In this document: one piece after another, positions 43,183-60,375 of the stretch
How the letters are laid out: the number at the start of each line of letters is the position of its first letter
Numbering within the stretch: position 1 is the stretch's first letter
Source: Diphasiastrum complanatum
Taxonomy: Eukaryota > Streptophyta > Lycopodiopsida > Lycopodiales > Lycopodiaceae
Direction of reading: 5' to 3'
DNA length: 64,000 bases
NCBI GenBank assembly: GCA_029204225.1
Contig: CM055110.1
Location: 21,744,988 to 21,808,987 of the forward strand
Notes under the pieces: model-generated
What the model was told of the DNA's origin: nothing
Database searches by the model: none
Seen by the model: only the letters and a program-made list of their open reading frames with translations
Position numbers and translations under genes: made by a program

Positions 43183-43662
43183 ATGAGATTTATGTGTTCA
43201 TCTTGTTTAGCCTTAAAATGGAAAACTGAGATGAATGGTTCATCTTGTTGCATGAGAGAAAAGGTGAAACTTCCATTGCTACCTCTTCCACCTGAGGTAC
43301 TTTTGAGACTTTACACATGTGATAGCGAGGAAGGACTTCATTTTAGAAAGCATATCCAAAGTTTCAACAATTGCTTGGCATTTGCTTCTCTTGGTGTCAA
43401 AATTGATAATTCAACTACGAATTCGAAGGGAGGGGCTTACAGCTTTAGGGTTTCAGGAAGATTATGCCATCAAATAGGTGGTTTGTCACTGGGAGTATCT
43501 CTGCCGTCGTTCTCGCAAATATACATAATGGATGGTGATGAGTTGCAATTAGATCAAAGGATGTCCTTGAATCCTATCTTACGACGTGACGTGTTGGGGA
43601 GGTTGCAACAGATGATTGTGAAGTTTTTAGCACGTGTGAACTTCACCACACACCCTACATGA
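43183..43662 (+). pseudogene. Helitron pre-Rep domain fragment
   Basis: 159 codons. HFRKHIQSFNNCLAFASLGVKID and the GRLCHQIG / QIYIMD blocks are the conserved stretch found upstream of Helitron-like N domains in plants. It ends at a stop after GRLQQMIVKFLARVNF, without the nickase and helicase that should follow. Confidence 0.72.
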
Positions 43663-44037
43663 TCTTACTGAGGTGTTGTGATTGCACAAGATTGATCAAA
43701 GAACAGTAGGCTTGAAAAATCTAAGGCAAGAGCACAATGGCATACATCAGATGAAAAAATATAACTCTTCACTATGAGAAATGAATGTCAAAAATAATTC
43801 TAAGTGTTCAGTATGAGAAAAAAAAGGGTTTGCTCTCGGGTAGAGAGAGAAAATCAAGCATAAAAAACTTGAGTAGAGAGAGAATGAGTCCAAAACACCA
43901 AAATCTCAATATTCACAATATGGCAAAACATGTCCAGCTTTCCCTACATGAGAGAGACTCGAATTCCTACAGTGAAGTTGCATGGAAAGTCCACTTAACT
44001 GAACTAATTCACCTACCAGAGATCCACATGTGTAACT

Positions 44038-44190
44038 GCATGCATGGATGTTGCATGTACTGCATGTCAACTCATAAAACTGCCTAGACATGTGTAGATC
44101 ACAAAAACTACTTTGCATGTTGCATGCACTGATTGCATGTGGCTTGCATGCATACAATATGACTTTGCATGTTATCTAACCTTCTGCATG
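44038..44190. promoter_or_regulatory. cluster of ten TGCATG words
   Basis: TGCATG occurs ten times in about 150 bp. It lies where the 3' LTR of copia element C should be. CATGCA (RY) words are binding sites for plant B3 factors; whether this LTR uses them is inference. Confidence 0.5.
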
Positions 44191-44363
44191 TCATCAAAAT
44201 TGGACCTATCTAACTCAAATCCAAGCTACACTAGAAGGATATGTGCTCAATTCACACTCCTTTTATGTACAGCATGAATTTTAGTGAAAATCACCATGGA
44301 CATGGCCCCAAACTCGAGATAGGAAGATAATAATTTAATAATCTTCACACTCCTCCTTAAAAT

Positions 44364-45129
44364 TTATGTTCCTATCAACATAGACTTTGAAATTAGGCCA
44401 AGGTTTGACCTCATCTTCATATATACATTCTTGGGTAGAGGCTTGGTGAGAAGATCTGCAACACAATCTGAAGATGCAACATGTTCCAGTGAGATCTCTC
44501 TCCCAATGACTTTTTCTCTTACAAAATGACGAGCCACTTCAATATGCTTGCTCCCTGCATGAAAGACCGGATTATTTGCAAGAGTCTGTGCAGAAATGTT
44601 ATCATTCTTGATAATTGGAATATCTTCATCTGCATAACACTTTAGCTCCAAAAGTAGCCTTCTGATCCATAAAATCTCCTTTGTTGTGGTTGTAAGAAAT
44701 TTGTATTCAGCTTCACAGGATGATAAGAAAATAGTTGTCTGCTTCTTTGATAGCCAAGAAACCAAGTTCCCTCCAAGAAATATAGTGTAAGCACTTGTGG
44801 AATTCCTATCCAACCTGTCTCCTACAAAATCTGAATCTGAAAAAGCAATCAAAGTCAGATCTTCTCTTTTATAGAATAGTCCATAATCCAAGGTAGAAAA
44901 CATATACCTCAAGACTCTTATAGCCAACTTCCAATGATATAACTTTGGATCCTGCATGTGTTCACTTAGCTTATGAACACAAAAACTTAGATCAGGCCTA
45001 GTCACTGTTAACCAAATAAGTGAGCCAATAAGACTCCTATAAAGAGTGATGTCCTAAAAGGATTTTTCATCATCTTTAATAGGAACTTTTACAGTGTGCT
45101 CCATAGGTGTATCTATGCCTTTATAGTTT
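44364..45129 (-). pseudogene. copia element C: 3' end of pol (RT end and RNase H)
   Basis: Reads from NYKGIDTPMEH through LYRSLIGSLIWLTVTRPDLSF to an RNase H region (SDSDFVGDRLDRNSTSAYTIFLGG, SWLSKKQ, SSCEAEYKFL, ADLLTKPLP). One stop (before DITLYRSL) lies in it. It begins at 45129, exactly where the LTR of element A ends, so A is inserted in it. A polypurine tract (AAGGAGGAG) and the LTR start TGTGAAG follow at about 44349-44358. Family different from A/B. Confidence 0.85.
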
Positions 45130-45393
45130 TGTCAACAATCAGAAATGGAACATCAAGCATTCACCATAAACAATCACCAAGTAGGGAGATGGAAGAAGAA
45201 CATGCAATACCACTCTATCACACTGCCACATACTGAATGTAAAATGTACATATAAACCTTGAACCCTGATAGAGAGGGAGAACCTAGGAGTAGACTACTA
45301 GACTAGCCAACAGCTAGTTACAACTAGTAATAAAGTACATCATAAACAGTAACTAAGAAGCGTAACAATGAAGTTTATCATTGATTTCTAACA
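45130..45393 (-). mobile_element. 3' LTR of copia element A
   Basis: 264 bp, on the minus strand TGTTAGAAATC ... GATTGTTGACA, preceded by the polypurine tract TTGAGGGAGAG. Closely similar to the LTR at 57783-58043. Confidence 0.82.
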
Positions 45394-45532
45394 CTCTCCC
45401 TCAATGATAAAATTACATTCTTCTATTCCTAGTAGAGTACAAAACTTTTCAAATTTACATCTACCTAATGACTTAGTAAAAAATATCTGTCACTTGATCT
45501 TCAGATGTACAGAAAACAAGATTAATGGCTCC

Positions 45533-45988
45533 TTAAAAAAATTTCTCTCGAACAAAATGATAATGTATCTTGATGTGCTTGGTTCGAGCATATAAAGTTG
45601 GATTTTTGGCAAGGTGAATGCAGCTTTGATTGTCGCAAGATATAGTAGTTGCATCCACCTGTGGTTGACCTAAATCCACAAGCAATCTTCGTAACCATAC
45701 CGCTTCTTGTGCAGCATTGCTGAGTGCTCGATATTCAGCTTTCGTCGAGGATAAGGCTATTGTAGGTTGCTTTTTGCTGCTCCATGAAACTGCAGCTGTA
45801 CCATAACTGAATGTATGACCACGGGTAGACCTTCTGTCATCAATATTACCTGCCCAATCAGCATCTGTATATCCTATCAATATTGGCACTTCAGACTGAT
45901 CATACTTCAAACCAAGATTCAATGTCCCTCGAATGTATCTGAGACTATGTTTAGCAGACTTCCAGCGTGTTTGACTAGGATCTTGCAT
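45533..45988 (-). pseudogene. RNase H of copia A
   Basis: LKYDQSEVPILIGYTDADWAG, SWSSKKQPTIALSSTKAEYRAL and TKHIKIHYHFVREK give the acidic residues and the TKHI.I..HF block of copia RNase H. The C-terminal part is lost after a frameshift near 45540. Confidence 0.85.
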
Positions 45989-46121
45989 AAATTGACTAAC
46001 AACACCAACAGCTTAAGAAATATTAGGTCGTGTGTGTGTCAAATAAATCAAACTACCCACCAGCTGTCTATACAAATAAGCATCCACATTCTGAGAGTCA
46101 TCATATGCAGTAAGCTTCGTG

Positions 46122-46954
46122 TTAACACATAGGTGTACTCAAAGGCTTACAATCCTGCATATTGGACTTATAAAGCAAATCTCGTGCATATTTGCTTTGT
46201 GTAAGAAAGACCACATTTTCCTTTTGCCATACTTCAATGCCAAGACAATAGTGCATCAATCCTAGATCGCTCATGTCAAAAGCATTGGAAAGAACTGATT
46301 TGATTTCATCAATTAAGCTCTCATTACTTCCTGTAATAATCAGATCATCCACGTACAGCACAATAAATACTATATCTTAATCTTGTCTTAGAATGTAAAG
46401 ATTAGGATCAACATCACTCTTTACCATTCCCCTCCGCTTAAAGTGTTCATCAATGCAAGAGTACCACTCCCGTGGTGCTTGCTTCAATCCATAAATAGCT
46501 TTGTTGAGCTTACAAACAATGTGCTCTCTCATTGGTTCAATAAATCCTTGAGGTTGTACTAATTACACCTCTTCATCGGACACTCCATTAAAAAAAGCAG
46601 ATTTAACATCCATTTGCTGGTTCTCCAACCATAGAAAGCAAAAACAGCAATGACAGAACGTATAGTTACCATCTTAGCTACGGGTGCGAAGGTTTTCTCA
46701 AAATCAATACCTTCATGATGCTCAAATCCTCTCGCAACCAACCGTGCTTTGTATTTGTTGAGTTGCCCATAAGTTCCAAATTTGATCTTGTATATCCATT
46801 TGCAAGTGATAGGCGTCTTACCATCAGGTAGCTCAACCAAGTTCCAAATCCTATTTTTTGATATAACTTCCATTTCTATTTCCATAGCTTCACGCCACCC
46901 CTCGTACTCCTTTGCTTTATTTAAATTTTTTTGATTCTTGTTCCTTGAGCACAA
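46122..46954 (-). pseudogene. reverse transcriptase of copia A (two broken pieces)
   Basis: 46954-46559 covers WREAMEIEMEVISKNRIWNLVELPDGK to KARLVARGFEHHEGIDFEKTFAPVAK. 46361-46122 covers YVDDLIITGSNESL, the catalytic motif, through LGIEVWQ. The part between carries stops (for example in the MDVKSAFLNG region). Confidence 0.85.
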
Positions 46955-46978
46955 AACCCATTAGGGCTAGATTCATCT

Positions 46979-48121
46979 CTAATCTTGCAGGAGGTTTTCG
47001 ATTTCTACTTGATCTTCTAAGCTGTCCCTGCTCACTAGATTCGGGATATCTCCCTTCTTTGAACCATCTGTGACTGATAAGTACCATTTAGGTACTCTCT
47101 TGGGAATTTCAGCATCAGGCTTGCCTTTGTCCAATGGATTTTCTATATTAAAATCTACTTCCTTCTTGACCTGTACTTTCGCTCCCTCATCAAAAGGTTC
47201 AGTGATTACTTTAGATTGTTCACCTTGGCCCATCTCGTCAAACGTAACATCCCTAGAAATTACAAGCTTCTGTGCATTTGTGTCATACATCCTATATGCC
47301 TTGGCCTTCTCATCATATCCAAGGAAAATACACTTCATAGCTTTTGCATCCAATTTCCTTCGTTTCTCATCAAGAATATGAGCATAAGCATCACAACCAA
47401 ATACTCTCAAATGAGAAATATTAGGTTTCTTTCCAATAACAGCTTCATGAGGTGTCTTACCTTCTACAGATTTTGTAGGACACCGATTTAGGATGTGCAT
47501 AGCTGTGCTACAAGCTTCTGCTTAAAAGGTGTTTGGCAGACCCTTGCTTTTGAGCATCGCCCTGGCCATCTCAACAATAGATCTGTTCTTTCGTTTTGCA
47601 ACTCCATTTTGCTAAGTTGAATAAGGTGTTGTAGTCTGCCTCTTGATCCCTTGATTTTTGCAGAAATCAATAAATTTTGTCAAAAAATACTCACCACCTC
47701 CATCAAATCTCAAAGTTTTGATGCAACATCATGTTTGCTTTTCAACTAATGCCTTGAATTCCCTGAACTTAGCAAAAGCATCTGATTTCTTGCTTATGAA
47801 ATAAATCCAAATGCATCTGCTATAATCATCAATGAAGGTGATAAAGTAATAGTAGCCACTAAGAGATCTAGTCTGCATAGGTCCACGTAGATCACTGTGG
47901 ACAAGGTCTAGGATGCCACTGGCTCTCCTTGCTCCACTTTTGGGAAACCTCTCTCTGTGTTGTTTTCCTAAAATGCAACCTTCACAAATTTTTCCTTCAA
48001 AAGAAATATCAAACAATTCTATAACTAGATTACCTCTTTTGAGGATCTGTAAACTTTGAGCACTAATATGACTGAATTGTTGATGCCAAAGATCACTTCG
48101 ACTATCAACCGTGCTTACCAT
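46979..48121 (-). pseudogene. integrase of copia A (broken)
   Basis: 48121-47729 holds the H-H-C-C zinc site (LWHQQFSHIS..CEGC) and the first catalytic Asp (VHSDLRGPM, FIDDYSR). 47670-47488 and 47500-46979 hold the later region and chromatin-side C-terminus (LRVFGCDAYAHI, FLGYDEKAKAYRMYD). The GGGEY / QQNGVAERKN stretch has a stop, unlike in element B. Confidence 0.82.
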
Positions 48122-48149
48122 AGCTTGAGCAAAATATCTCTAAAACTCA

Positions 48150-53780
<5,631 letters not shown>

Positions 53781-54320
53781 GCTTTGATATCAATGTAATG
53801 ACCACTAGAAAAAACCTCTAAGATGAGGATAGAGAACACAATAAGATAGACTATGGAGCCAAACCACTTTACCAATCCTAGATCAAAACCTGGATCTAGC
53901 CCCCAAGCCATGCCATGTGAAGCAAGAGGAGAAGAGAGAAACTGGTAACCTAAACCCAATATGTCGACGGGAGAATCCCTACCTCATTATATAGAGAATA
54001 GAGTCCTGTGCATGAAACCATGCAACCCCTATGCAGGTCAACTATAAATAGATCACACCTCTTCATGCATTCCTCCTGCCTATATCCGTCACACAGACAT
54101 GCAATACTCCATATGTCTCAATTAGAGTGTGTGGGTCCTCTCAAGGTTAATTAGTCACAAACTGGCTTTGACATGGAAATAAATCATGGCGTGACCAATA
54201 ATCTCGAACACTACAGGGCCGGTCTACCATATTAGGACTATTCCAGTACCTTAACCGAATATGGCCATAACAAGGCGCTAGATCAACTGGAACCTTTTTA
54301 TGCTTCTGAGCTCTGGTAAC
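53781..54320 (-). mobile_element. candidate LTR with mutated Met-tRNA PBS
   Basis: On the minus strand, GGTCATTACA at 53794-53803 could end an LTR, followed after one base by TGATATCAAAGC (53781-53792), two transitions from TGGTATCAGAGC. A TATA word (TATATAATGAGG) lies at about 53985-53996, inside the LTR. The right boundary near 54320 is a guess. Confidence 0.45.
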
Positions 54321-54355
54321 AACCATAAATGGTACACTTGGTTTAGTAGGCTGAA

Positions 54356-55080
54356 CTAATAGTTCTGCTTGATTGTAATCATAATGGAGCAGTTACTGGC
54401 GGTGGTTTTGCTCTTGCTGGAAAATCCTTGTAACAATGTAACCGCACTCTCGATAGAATGGGACAAATTTTTCTTTGTTTCAACATTTCGCAACTTTGTG
54501 ATTCCTGACACATGCAACGCATCCAAGGGTGCTCTAGTCCATTGTCTATCTTGTTGTTGTTGTGCGACAACATATATAGCATACTGCTCTGAAGGACCAA
54601 TTTCTTGATCCGTATTGTAATTCCATTGCTCGTTACCAATTGAGGAGTCTAGTTCCATTAGGTTCACAGGGAGGAGCATGTTGTGATTGAGGAGCTGGCA
54701 AAGCTAGTCGTTCAGGAAATCCAAGGCCAAAGTTTTGAGCCTGGTTCTTAGGATCAGGTCCCTTATAGGTAGTAGGTTCCCATTATTGAAGCTTAGCGTA
54801 TCTTTGCTAGATAATTCGAGGATTAAAAGAGCAAAAAGCTAGTACGTGTCCCGTAGAGTTGCACAGATGACAAAGAGTATTTGTCATATGTCTTTTCTTG
54901 CTGCTCTTCCAATGCTTTCATCTTCTCATCGAACTGAGACTGCATCTATTCTAGCTGCATCGGTTGCTTTTGACCAAGTTTTTCAAATTCATTAATCATC
55001 AACTCTACTGTTGCATTGATATTCATGGATGCACTATATATGGCAACATTCCATTATTTGGTTTGTTGTCAGAATCTTCA
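54356..55080 (-). pseudogene. gag remnant with CCHC zinc knuckle
   Basis: Decayed minus-strand coding sequence. A coiled-coil-like stretch (SQFDEKMKALEEQQEK) is followed by C-HL-C-NSTG-H-VLAF-C, a perfect CX2CX4HX4C knuckle at 54831-54872, then NPRII and PPCEP.GTRL-like pieces to 54356. It resembles plant retrotransposon gag; superfamily not decided. Stops are frequent. Confidence 0.55.
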
Positions 55081-55169
55081 TCCTCCTCTCGTATTGTATC
55101 ATCCATAGCATGTTGTAAGGAAACATAATCAGTTCGATAAACCATGTAGTGTAAATGAGAATCAAACCA

Positions 55170-57040
55170 CATAGTGTAAATGAGAATTCAATTTAAAATC
55201 TAGAGCTCGATTCTCATCAAAAAAATTTGTTGTATGATAATCATACATATTTTGCATGCCAAGAAGTTGTGTGCATATTTTTGCAACACCTATGAGCTTC
55301 CAAATTGAATAAGCATTAGCATTGAAAAGCGATGACTCCCAAGTTACTCACAAGTAGGAAGAAACAAGCATTGGCTCCTCTATCATTGTTTTGACTTGAA
55401 AAATCTTCAAATTGATACCATCAAATGTAAGAAGTTTATTTTCTATGTTGTTAATCAAAAATATTTTGACCAAAGCATATTGTTTAATGCTCAAGTAAGA
55501 TAAATCTTAATATTGTTTAGATATTGATGGAAGGTGGTGAACAATTACCATTGAACATCGTTCGTGTGTACCTTGGAAGTCATAGTTGTGAAAAAGGGTA
55601 AAATATAGCTACATAGTTTCATGCCACATGGAGCACCATAAGTATGAAGTCCTCACCAAGGATTCAACACTTAGTAATTTGCAAACAAGCAACACAAGGG
55701 AATTGGATGGTGACAAACCGACCCAACCAAACCTAGATCTTACGGATCTAGTCTCCAAGTTATGGATCAATCAACCACAAGGGAAGAAGGAATCACACCA
55801 GCAGCATGTAGCTACAAATCACACAATTAAACATCCAATCGTGAGAGCCCAATGAGAATACTTATACCCTCCAAGGCCCATGCATCACTAGTAGTGCACT
55901 TTGACATCTCACTGGACACCTATGTAGCCTATCTGGGCCACATCATCCAATTCCCCCATGACCCACTGATAGACCCATAATAATCCACCATCAGCCTCCA
56001 ACCATTAACTATGACCATACGCACATGAGGGCCCCAAATCCCACATAATCATAATTAACTTATGGGTCGAGGTAGGCCTACTGACCTCTAACTGGATAAT
56101 CAATCCGAGATGAGTCGTGGGCATGACAATAAGATGTGGGTGTCGTGTTATACTTATCTTAATTGTAAGGATATGCAGTATAAAAGATTGTCGGTCCCCA
56201 AAGAGACTGTTTTATATTGTGATTTTAGATATTTTTAACTCATTTACTATTTTTGGATTAAAAGCTGGTAGTCAACGAACATTTAGAAGTTAGGATGTGG
56301 TTTCAATCATACAAAAGTGAAAGAGATTGATGCCAACTAATCTCATATCGAACATGTTGCATTTCTGATTAGTGTATCCAACTTATCAGCCAGATCGATC
56401 TATCAATCTGTGCACCTAATAAAGTTTGTCAGACAAGCGAGGTCTGCTGTATCTGATAAACCAAGGTAGAGAAACATACAAATGTCTCAACACAATCCAG
56501 ATCTAGTCTGACAATTTGTTCTCAACAATAGAAAGCACTCATTCAAAAGAATGATTGACTACTAGTTTAAATTGCACGTGTATTCATATGCAAATTTCAG
56601 AGTATTGATTTACAACAGCACAGAGCAAGCTTTAGGATGTATAAGTCCAGATATATGTCAATGTAACGTAACAGTGATTCTGAATGTCAACATCACAATT
56701 AAGTTCCAATCAATTGATTATTCAATCACACAGGCAATCAAATAACCAATGAATTTTAAAATCTTAGCAAGGAAGTTATAGTTGCTCGCATATGACAGTA
56801 TCAAGGCTAAGGAAGTGTCTGACCAGAGTTACACAAGCACATCCGACAAGGTGAGGCTTACCAACTGTCAAAAACAGAAGTACTCAGCAAGCAGAAGGCT
56901 TATGAGAGAGAAGGGAAAACTTGAAGACTCAAACTCTCTGTGTGATCTCTTGAAAAAACTACATATAGGGAATGAGCGCAAAAGTATGCAGCTCTTTAGT
57001 AACCTATATGTCGTTTCTTATTTAATTTAATTAACTAATT
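55170..57040. other. intergenic, no gene recognised
   Basis: AT-rich, small frames only (for example 55628 and 56782) without family resemblance. Confidence 0.45.
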
Positions 57041-57049
57041 TTGTCCAAT

Positions 57050-57415
57050 AGGAAAAACCACAATTTTATCACTGGTTAGTTGTCTCATAGTCAAAACAAG
57101 AAGTGTACATCTAGCTTGGCTTCAAGTAGTTCTCTTTGAATCAGACACATGCACCCAGACTTTGCACTAGTCCGATTTCAATACGAACTGTCCCTCAGCG
57201 TCTGTTCGAAGTACCAAGTCTCTCGTGCAAGACTCACCTTTCACAGTTCCTTCATTGATCAGTTGCTTTACATGTAAAACAAGTCAGTGTACTCATTATG
57301 TCTCCTCATCATTGCTGGTCCAGAGAAAGCCTATAACAAGCTTTCCTTTCCACAACAAAAACTTGTCAACTTATTAGGTCCAAAGTTTGCCAGTCTCCTC
57401 GTGTGAGTATGGTAT
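57050..57415 (-). repeat. inverted copy of 18926-19270
   Basis: About 350 bp matches the reverse complement of 18926-19270, part of the family L element interior (shared words tctcctcatcattgctgg, gtccaaagtttgccagtctc). No LTR beside it. Confidence 0.75.
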
Positions 57416-57782
57416 TTCCTAGGTGGAATCCTTGTCACATGGCTTTGCTCGAATGAGAAGCAAGCATGTGGAAGGTTGCAACGTTTGCTTGAGGCATAAT
57501 AAAATGAGCTTTCTAGATTGTTCTGCTCTTAGGGCTAGCCTTCTTATTAAGATTCATGACGTTTTGTAACTGCCCTTCGGGTTATAGTACTTCCTTCAGT
57601 GACATTTATTTAGGCCTCTTTATCTTCAATATATCTTTGAATAACTTGTCATTGGCGGGACCATTACATATTTCTTCATATTCGGTGGTTATCTTCATCA
57701 GTTGAGTAGGTTGATTGGGATTTTACATCACAAAATAGTAATTCAAGAAAAATATGCATGTAGTAGGGTATGACATATCTCC

Positions 57783-58043
57783 TATCAACAATCAAATATG
57801 CAACATCAAGCGTTCACATTAAGCAATCACAAAAGAAACCGGAAGAAGAACACTCACTATCAATCTATCACACTACCATATACTGAATGTAAAATGTACA
57901 TATAAACCCTGAACCCTGATAGAGAGGAAGAACCTAGGAGTAGACTACTAGACTAGCCAACGGCTAGTTACAACTAGTAATAAACTACCTCGTAAATAGT
58001 AACTAAGAAGTGTAACAATGAAGTTTATCATTGATTTCTAACA
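57783..58043 (-). mobile_element. 3' LTR of copia element B
   Basis: 261 bp, minus strand TGTTAGAAATC ... GATTGTTGATA, where the last dinucleotide is mutated from CA. A polypurine tract follows at 58044-58055. Confidence 0.82.
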
Positions 58044-58777
58044 CTCTCCCTCAATGATAAAATTACGTTCTTCTATTCCTAGTAGAGTACAAAACTTTTC
58101 AAATTTACATCTACCTAATGACTTAGTAAAAATTTCTGCCACTTGATCTTCAGATTTACAGAAAACAAGATCAATGGCTCCATCAAGAATTTTCTCTCGA
58201 ACAAAATAATAATGTATTTCGATGTGCTTGGTTCGAGCACGTAAAACTGGATTTTTGGCAAGGTGAATGCAGCTTTGATTGTCGCAAGATATAGTAGTTG
58301 AATCCACATGTGGTTGACCTAAATTTACAAGCAATCTTCGTAACCATACCGCTTCTTGTGCAGCATTGTTGAGTGCTCGATATTTAGCTTCTGTCGAGGA
58401 TAAAGCTACTGTAGGTTGCTTTTTGTTGCTCATGAAACTGCAGCTGTACCATAACTGAATGTACGACCACATGTAGACCTTCTGTCATCAATATTACTTG
58501 CCCAATCAGCATCTATATATCCTATCAATATTGGCACTTCAGACTGATCATACTTCAAACCAAAATTCAATGTCCCTCGAATGTATATGAGAATACGTTT
58601 AGCAGACCAGTGTGTTTGACTAGGATCTTGCATAAATTGACTAACAACACCAACATCATAAGAAATATCCGGTCTTGTGTGTGTCAAATAAATCAAAGTA
58701 CCCACCAGCTGTCTATACAAATAAGCATCCACTTTCTCAGATTCATTATATGCAGTAAGCTTCGTGTTGACATACAT
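58038..58777 (-). pseudogene. RT end and RNase H of copia B
   Basis: 58777-58430 holds YRQLVGTLIYLTHTRPDISY and LIGYIDADWASNIDDRRST. After a frameshift, 58472-58038 holds KKQPTVALSSTEAKYRAL, TKHIEIHYYFVREK and VAEIFTKSLG to the natural C-terminus near the polypurine tract. Confidence 0.88.
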
Positions 58778-59621
58778 AGGTTCTCAAAGGCTTACAATCC
58801 TGCATATTGAACTTATAAAGCAAATCTCGTGCATATTTGCTTTGTGTAAGAAGAACTTCATTTTCCTTTTGCCATACTTCAATGCCAAGACAATAGTGCA
58901 TCAATCCTAGATCGCTCATGTCAAAAGCATTGGAAAGATCTGATTTGATTTCATCGATTAAGCTCTCATTACTTCCTGTAATAATCAAATCATCCACGTA
59001 TAGCATAATGAACACTATATCTAAATCTTGTCTTAAAATGTAAAGATTAGGATCAGCATCACTATTTACCATTCCCCTTCGCTTAAAGTGTTCATCAATG
59101 CAAGAGTACCACGCCCGTGGTACTTGCTTCAATCCATAAATAGCTTTGTTGAGCTTACAAACAAGGTGCTCTCTCCCTGGTTCAATAAATCCTTGAGGTT
59201 GTACTAAGTACACCTCTTCATCCAGCACTCCATTAAGAAAAGTAGATTTAACATCCATTTGCTAGATCTTCCAATCATAGAAAGCAGAAATAGCAATGAC
59301 AGAACGTATAGTTACCATCTTAGCTACGGGTGCGAAGGTTTTTTCAAAATCAATACCTTTCTGCTGCTCAAATCCTCTCGCAACCAACCATGCTTTGTAT
59401 TTGTTGAGTTGCTCATCAGCTCCATATTTGATCTTGTATATCCATTTGCAAGTGATAGGCGTCTTACCATCAGGTAGCTCAACCAAGTTCCAAGTCCTAT
59501 TTTTTGATATAGCTTCCATTTCTGTTTCCATAGCTTCACGCCACTCCTCGTGCTCCTTTGCTTTATCAAAAGTTTTTGGTTCTTGAGACTTGAGCACAGA
59601 ACCCATTAGGGCTAGATTCAT
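58746..59621 (-). pseudogene. reverse transcriptase of copia B
   Basis: 59621-59262 holds WNLVELPDGKTPITCKWIYK and FEKTFAPVAKMVTIRSV. 59258-58746 holds MDVKSTFLNGVLDEEVYL, KAIYGLKQVPRAWYS, MLYVDDLIITGSN and FDMSDLGLMHYCLGIEVW. All RT motifs are present, but a stop between the two pieces (at about 59260) breaks it. Confidence 0.9.
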
Positions 59622-59754
59622 CTCTAATCTTGCAAGAAGTTTTTGATTTCTACTTGATCTTCTAGGCTGTCCCTGCTCACTAGATTCGGGAGTATCTCCC
59701 TTCTTTGCAGCATCTGTGATTGATCAGTACCATTTAGGTACTCTCTTGGGAATT

Positions 59755-60360
59755 TCAGCATCTAGGCTTGCCTTTGTCCAATGGATTTTCTATATCAAAA
59801 TCCACTTCCTTCTTGACCTGTACTTTCGCTCCCTCGTCAAAAGGTTCAGTTATTCCTTCAAATTGTTCACCTCGGCCCATCTCGTCAAATGTAGCATCCC
59901 TAGAAATTACAAGCTTCTGTGCATTTGTGTCATACATCCTGTATGCCTTGGCCTTCTCATCATATCCAAGGAAAATACACTTCATAGCTTTTGCATCCAG
60001 TTTCCTTCGTTTCTCATCAAGAATATGAGCATAAGCATCACAACCAGATACTCTCAAATGAGAAATATTAGGTTTCTTTCCAGTAACAGTTTCATGAGGT
60101 GTCTTACCTTCCACGGATTTTGTAGGACATCGATTCAGGATATGCGTAGCTGTGCTACAAGCTTTTGCCCAAACGGTGTTTGGCAAACCCTTTCTTTTGA
60201 GCATCGCCCTGGCCATCTCAGCAATAGATCTGTTCTTTCGTTCTGCAACTCCATTTTGCTGCGGTGAATAAGGTGTTGTAGTCTGCCTCTTGATCCCTTG
60301 ATCTTTGCAGAATTCAATAAATTCTATAGAAAAATACTCACCACCTCCATCAGATCTCAA
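59755..60360 (-). pseudogene. integrase core and C-terminal region of copia B
   Basis: 201 codons: RSDGGGEYFSIEF, TTPYSPQQNGVAERKNR and MARAMLKRKGLPNTVWA (with the catalytic Glu), then LRVSGCDAYAHI and KCIFLGYDEKAKAYRMYD. Continuous here, but separated from the N-terminal half by a frameshift near 60368. Confidence 0.9.
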
Positions 60361-60375
60361 AGTTTTGATGCAACA

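Larger units (their letters stand above)
41986..43662 (+). mobile_element. Helitron remnant (N-terminal part of Rep/helicase)
   Basis: The last part (43183-43662) matches the region just before the Helitron-like N domain of plant Helitrons: CDSEEGLHFRKHIQSFNN, LAFASLGVKIDN, YSFRVSGRLCHQIG, SFSQIYIMDGDE and NPILRRDVLGRLQQMI. Upstream lie Arg-rich coding repeats (42360-43010). Rep HUH motifs and helicase are absent, and I could not place a 5' TC end or a 3' hairpin-CTRR end. Confidence 0.72.
45404..48140 (-). mobile_element. Ty1/copia element A, 5'-truncated pol
   Basis: Order on the minus strand is GAG-pre-integrase with LWHQQFSHIS...CEGCILGKQ zinc site (48121-47729), integrase core (DLVHSDLRGP, FIDDYSR), integrase C-terminal part (47500-46979), RT (46954-46559, YVDD in 46361-46122) and RNase H (45988-45533, DADWAGNIDDRRST). 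Several frameshifts and stops separate the pieces. gag, protease and the 5' LTR are missing beyond about 48140. The element sits inside copia C. Confidence 0.88.
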
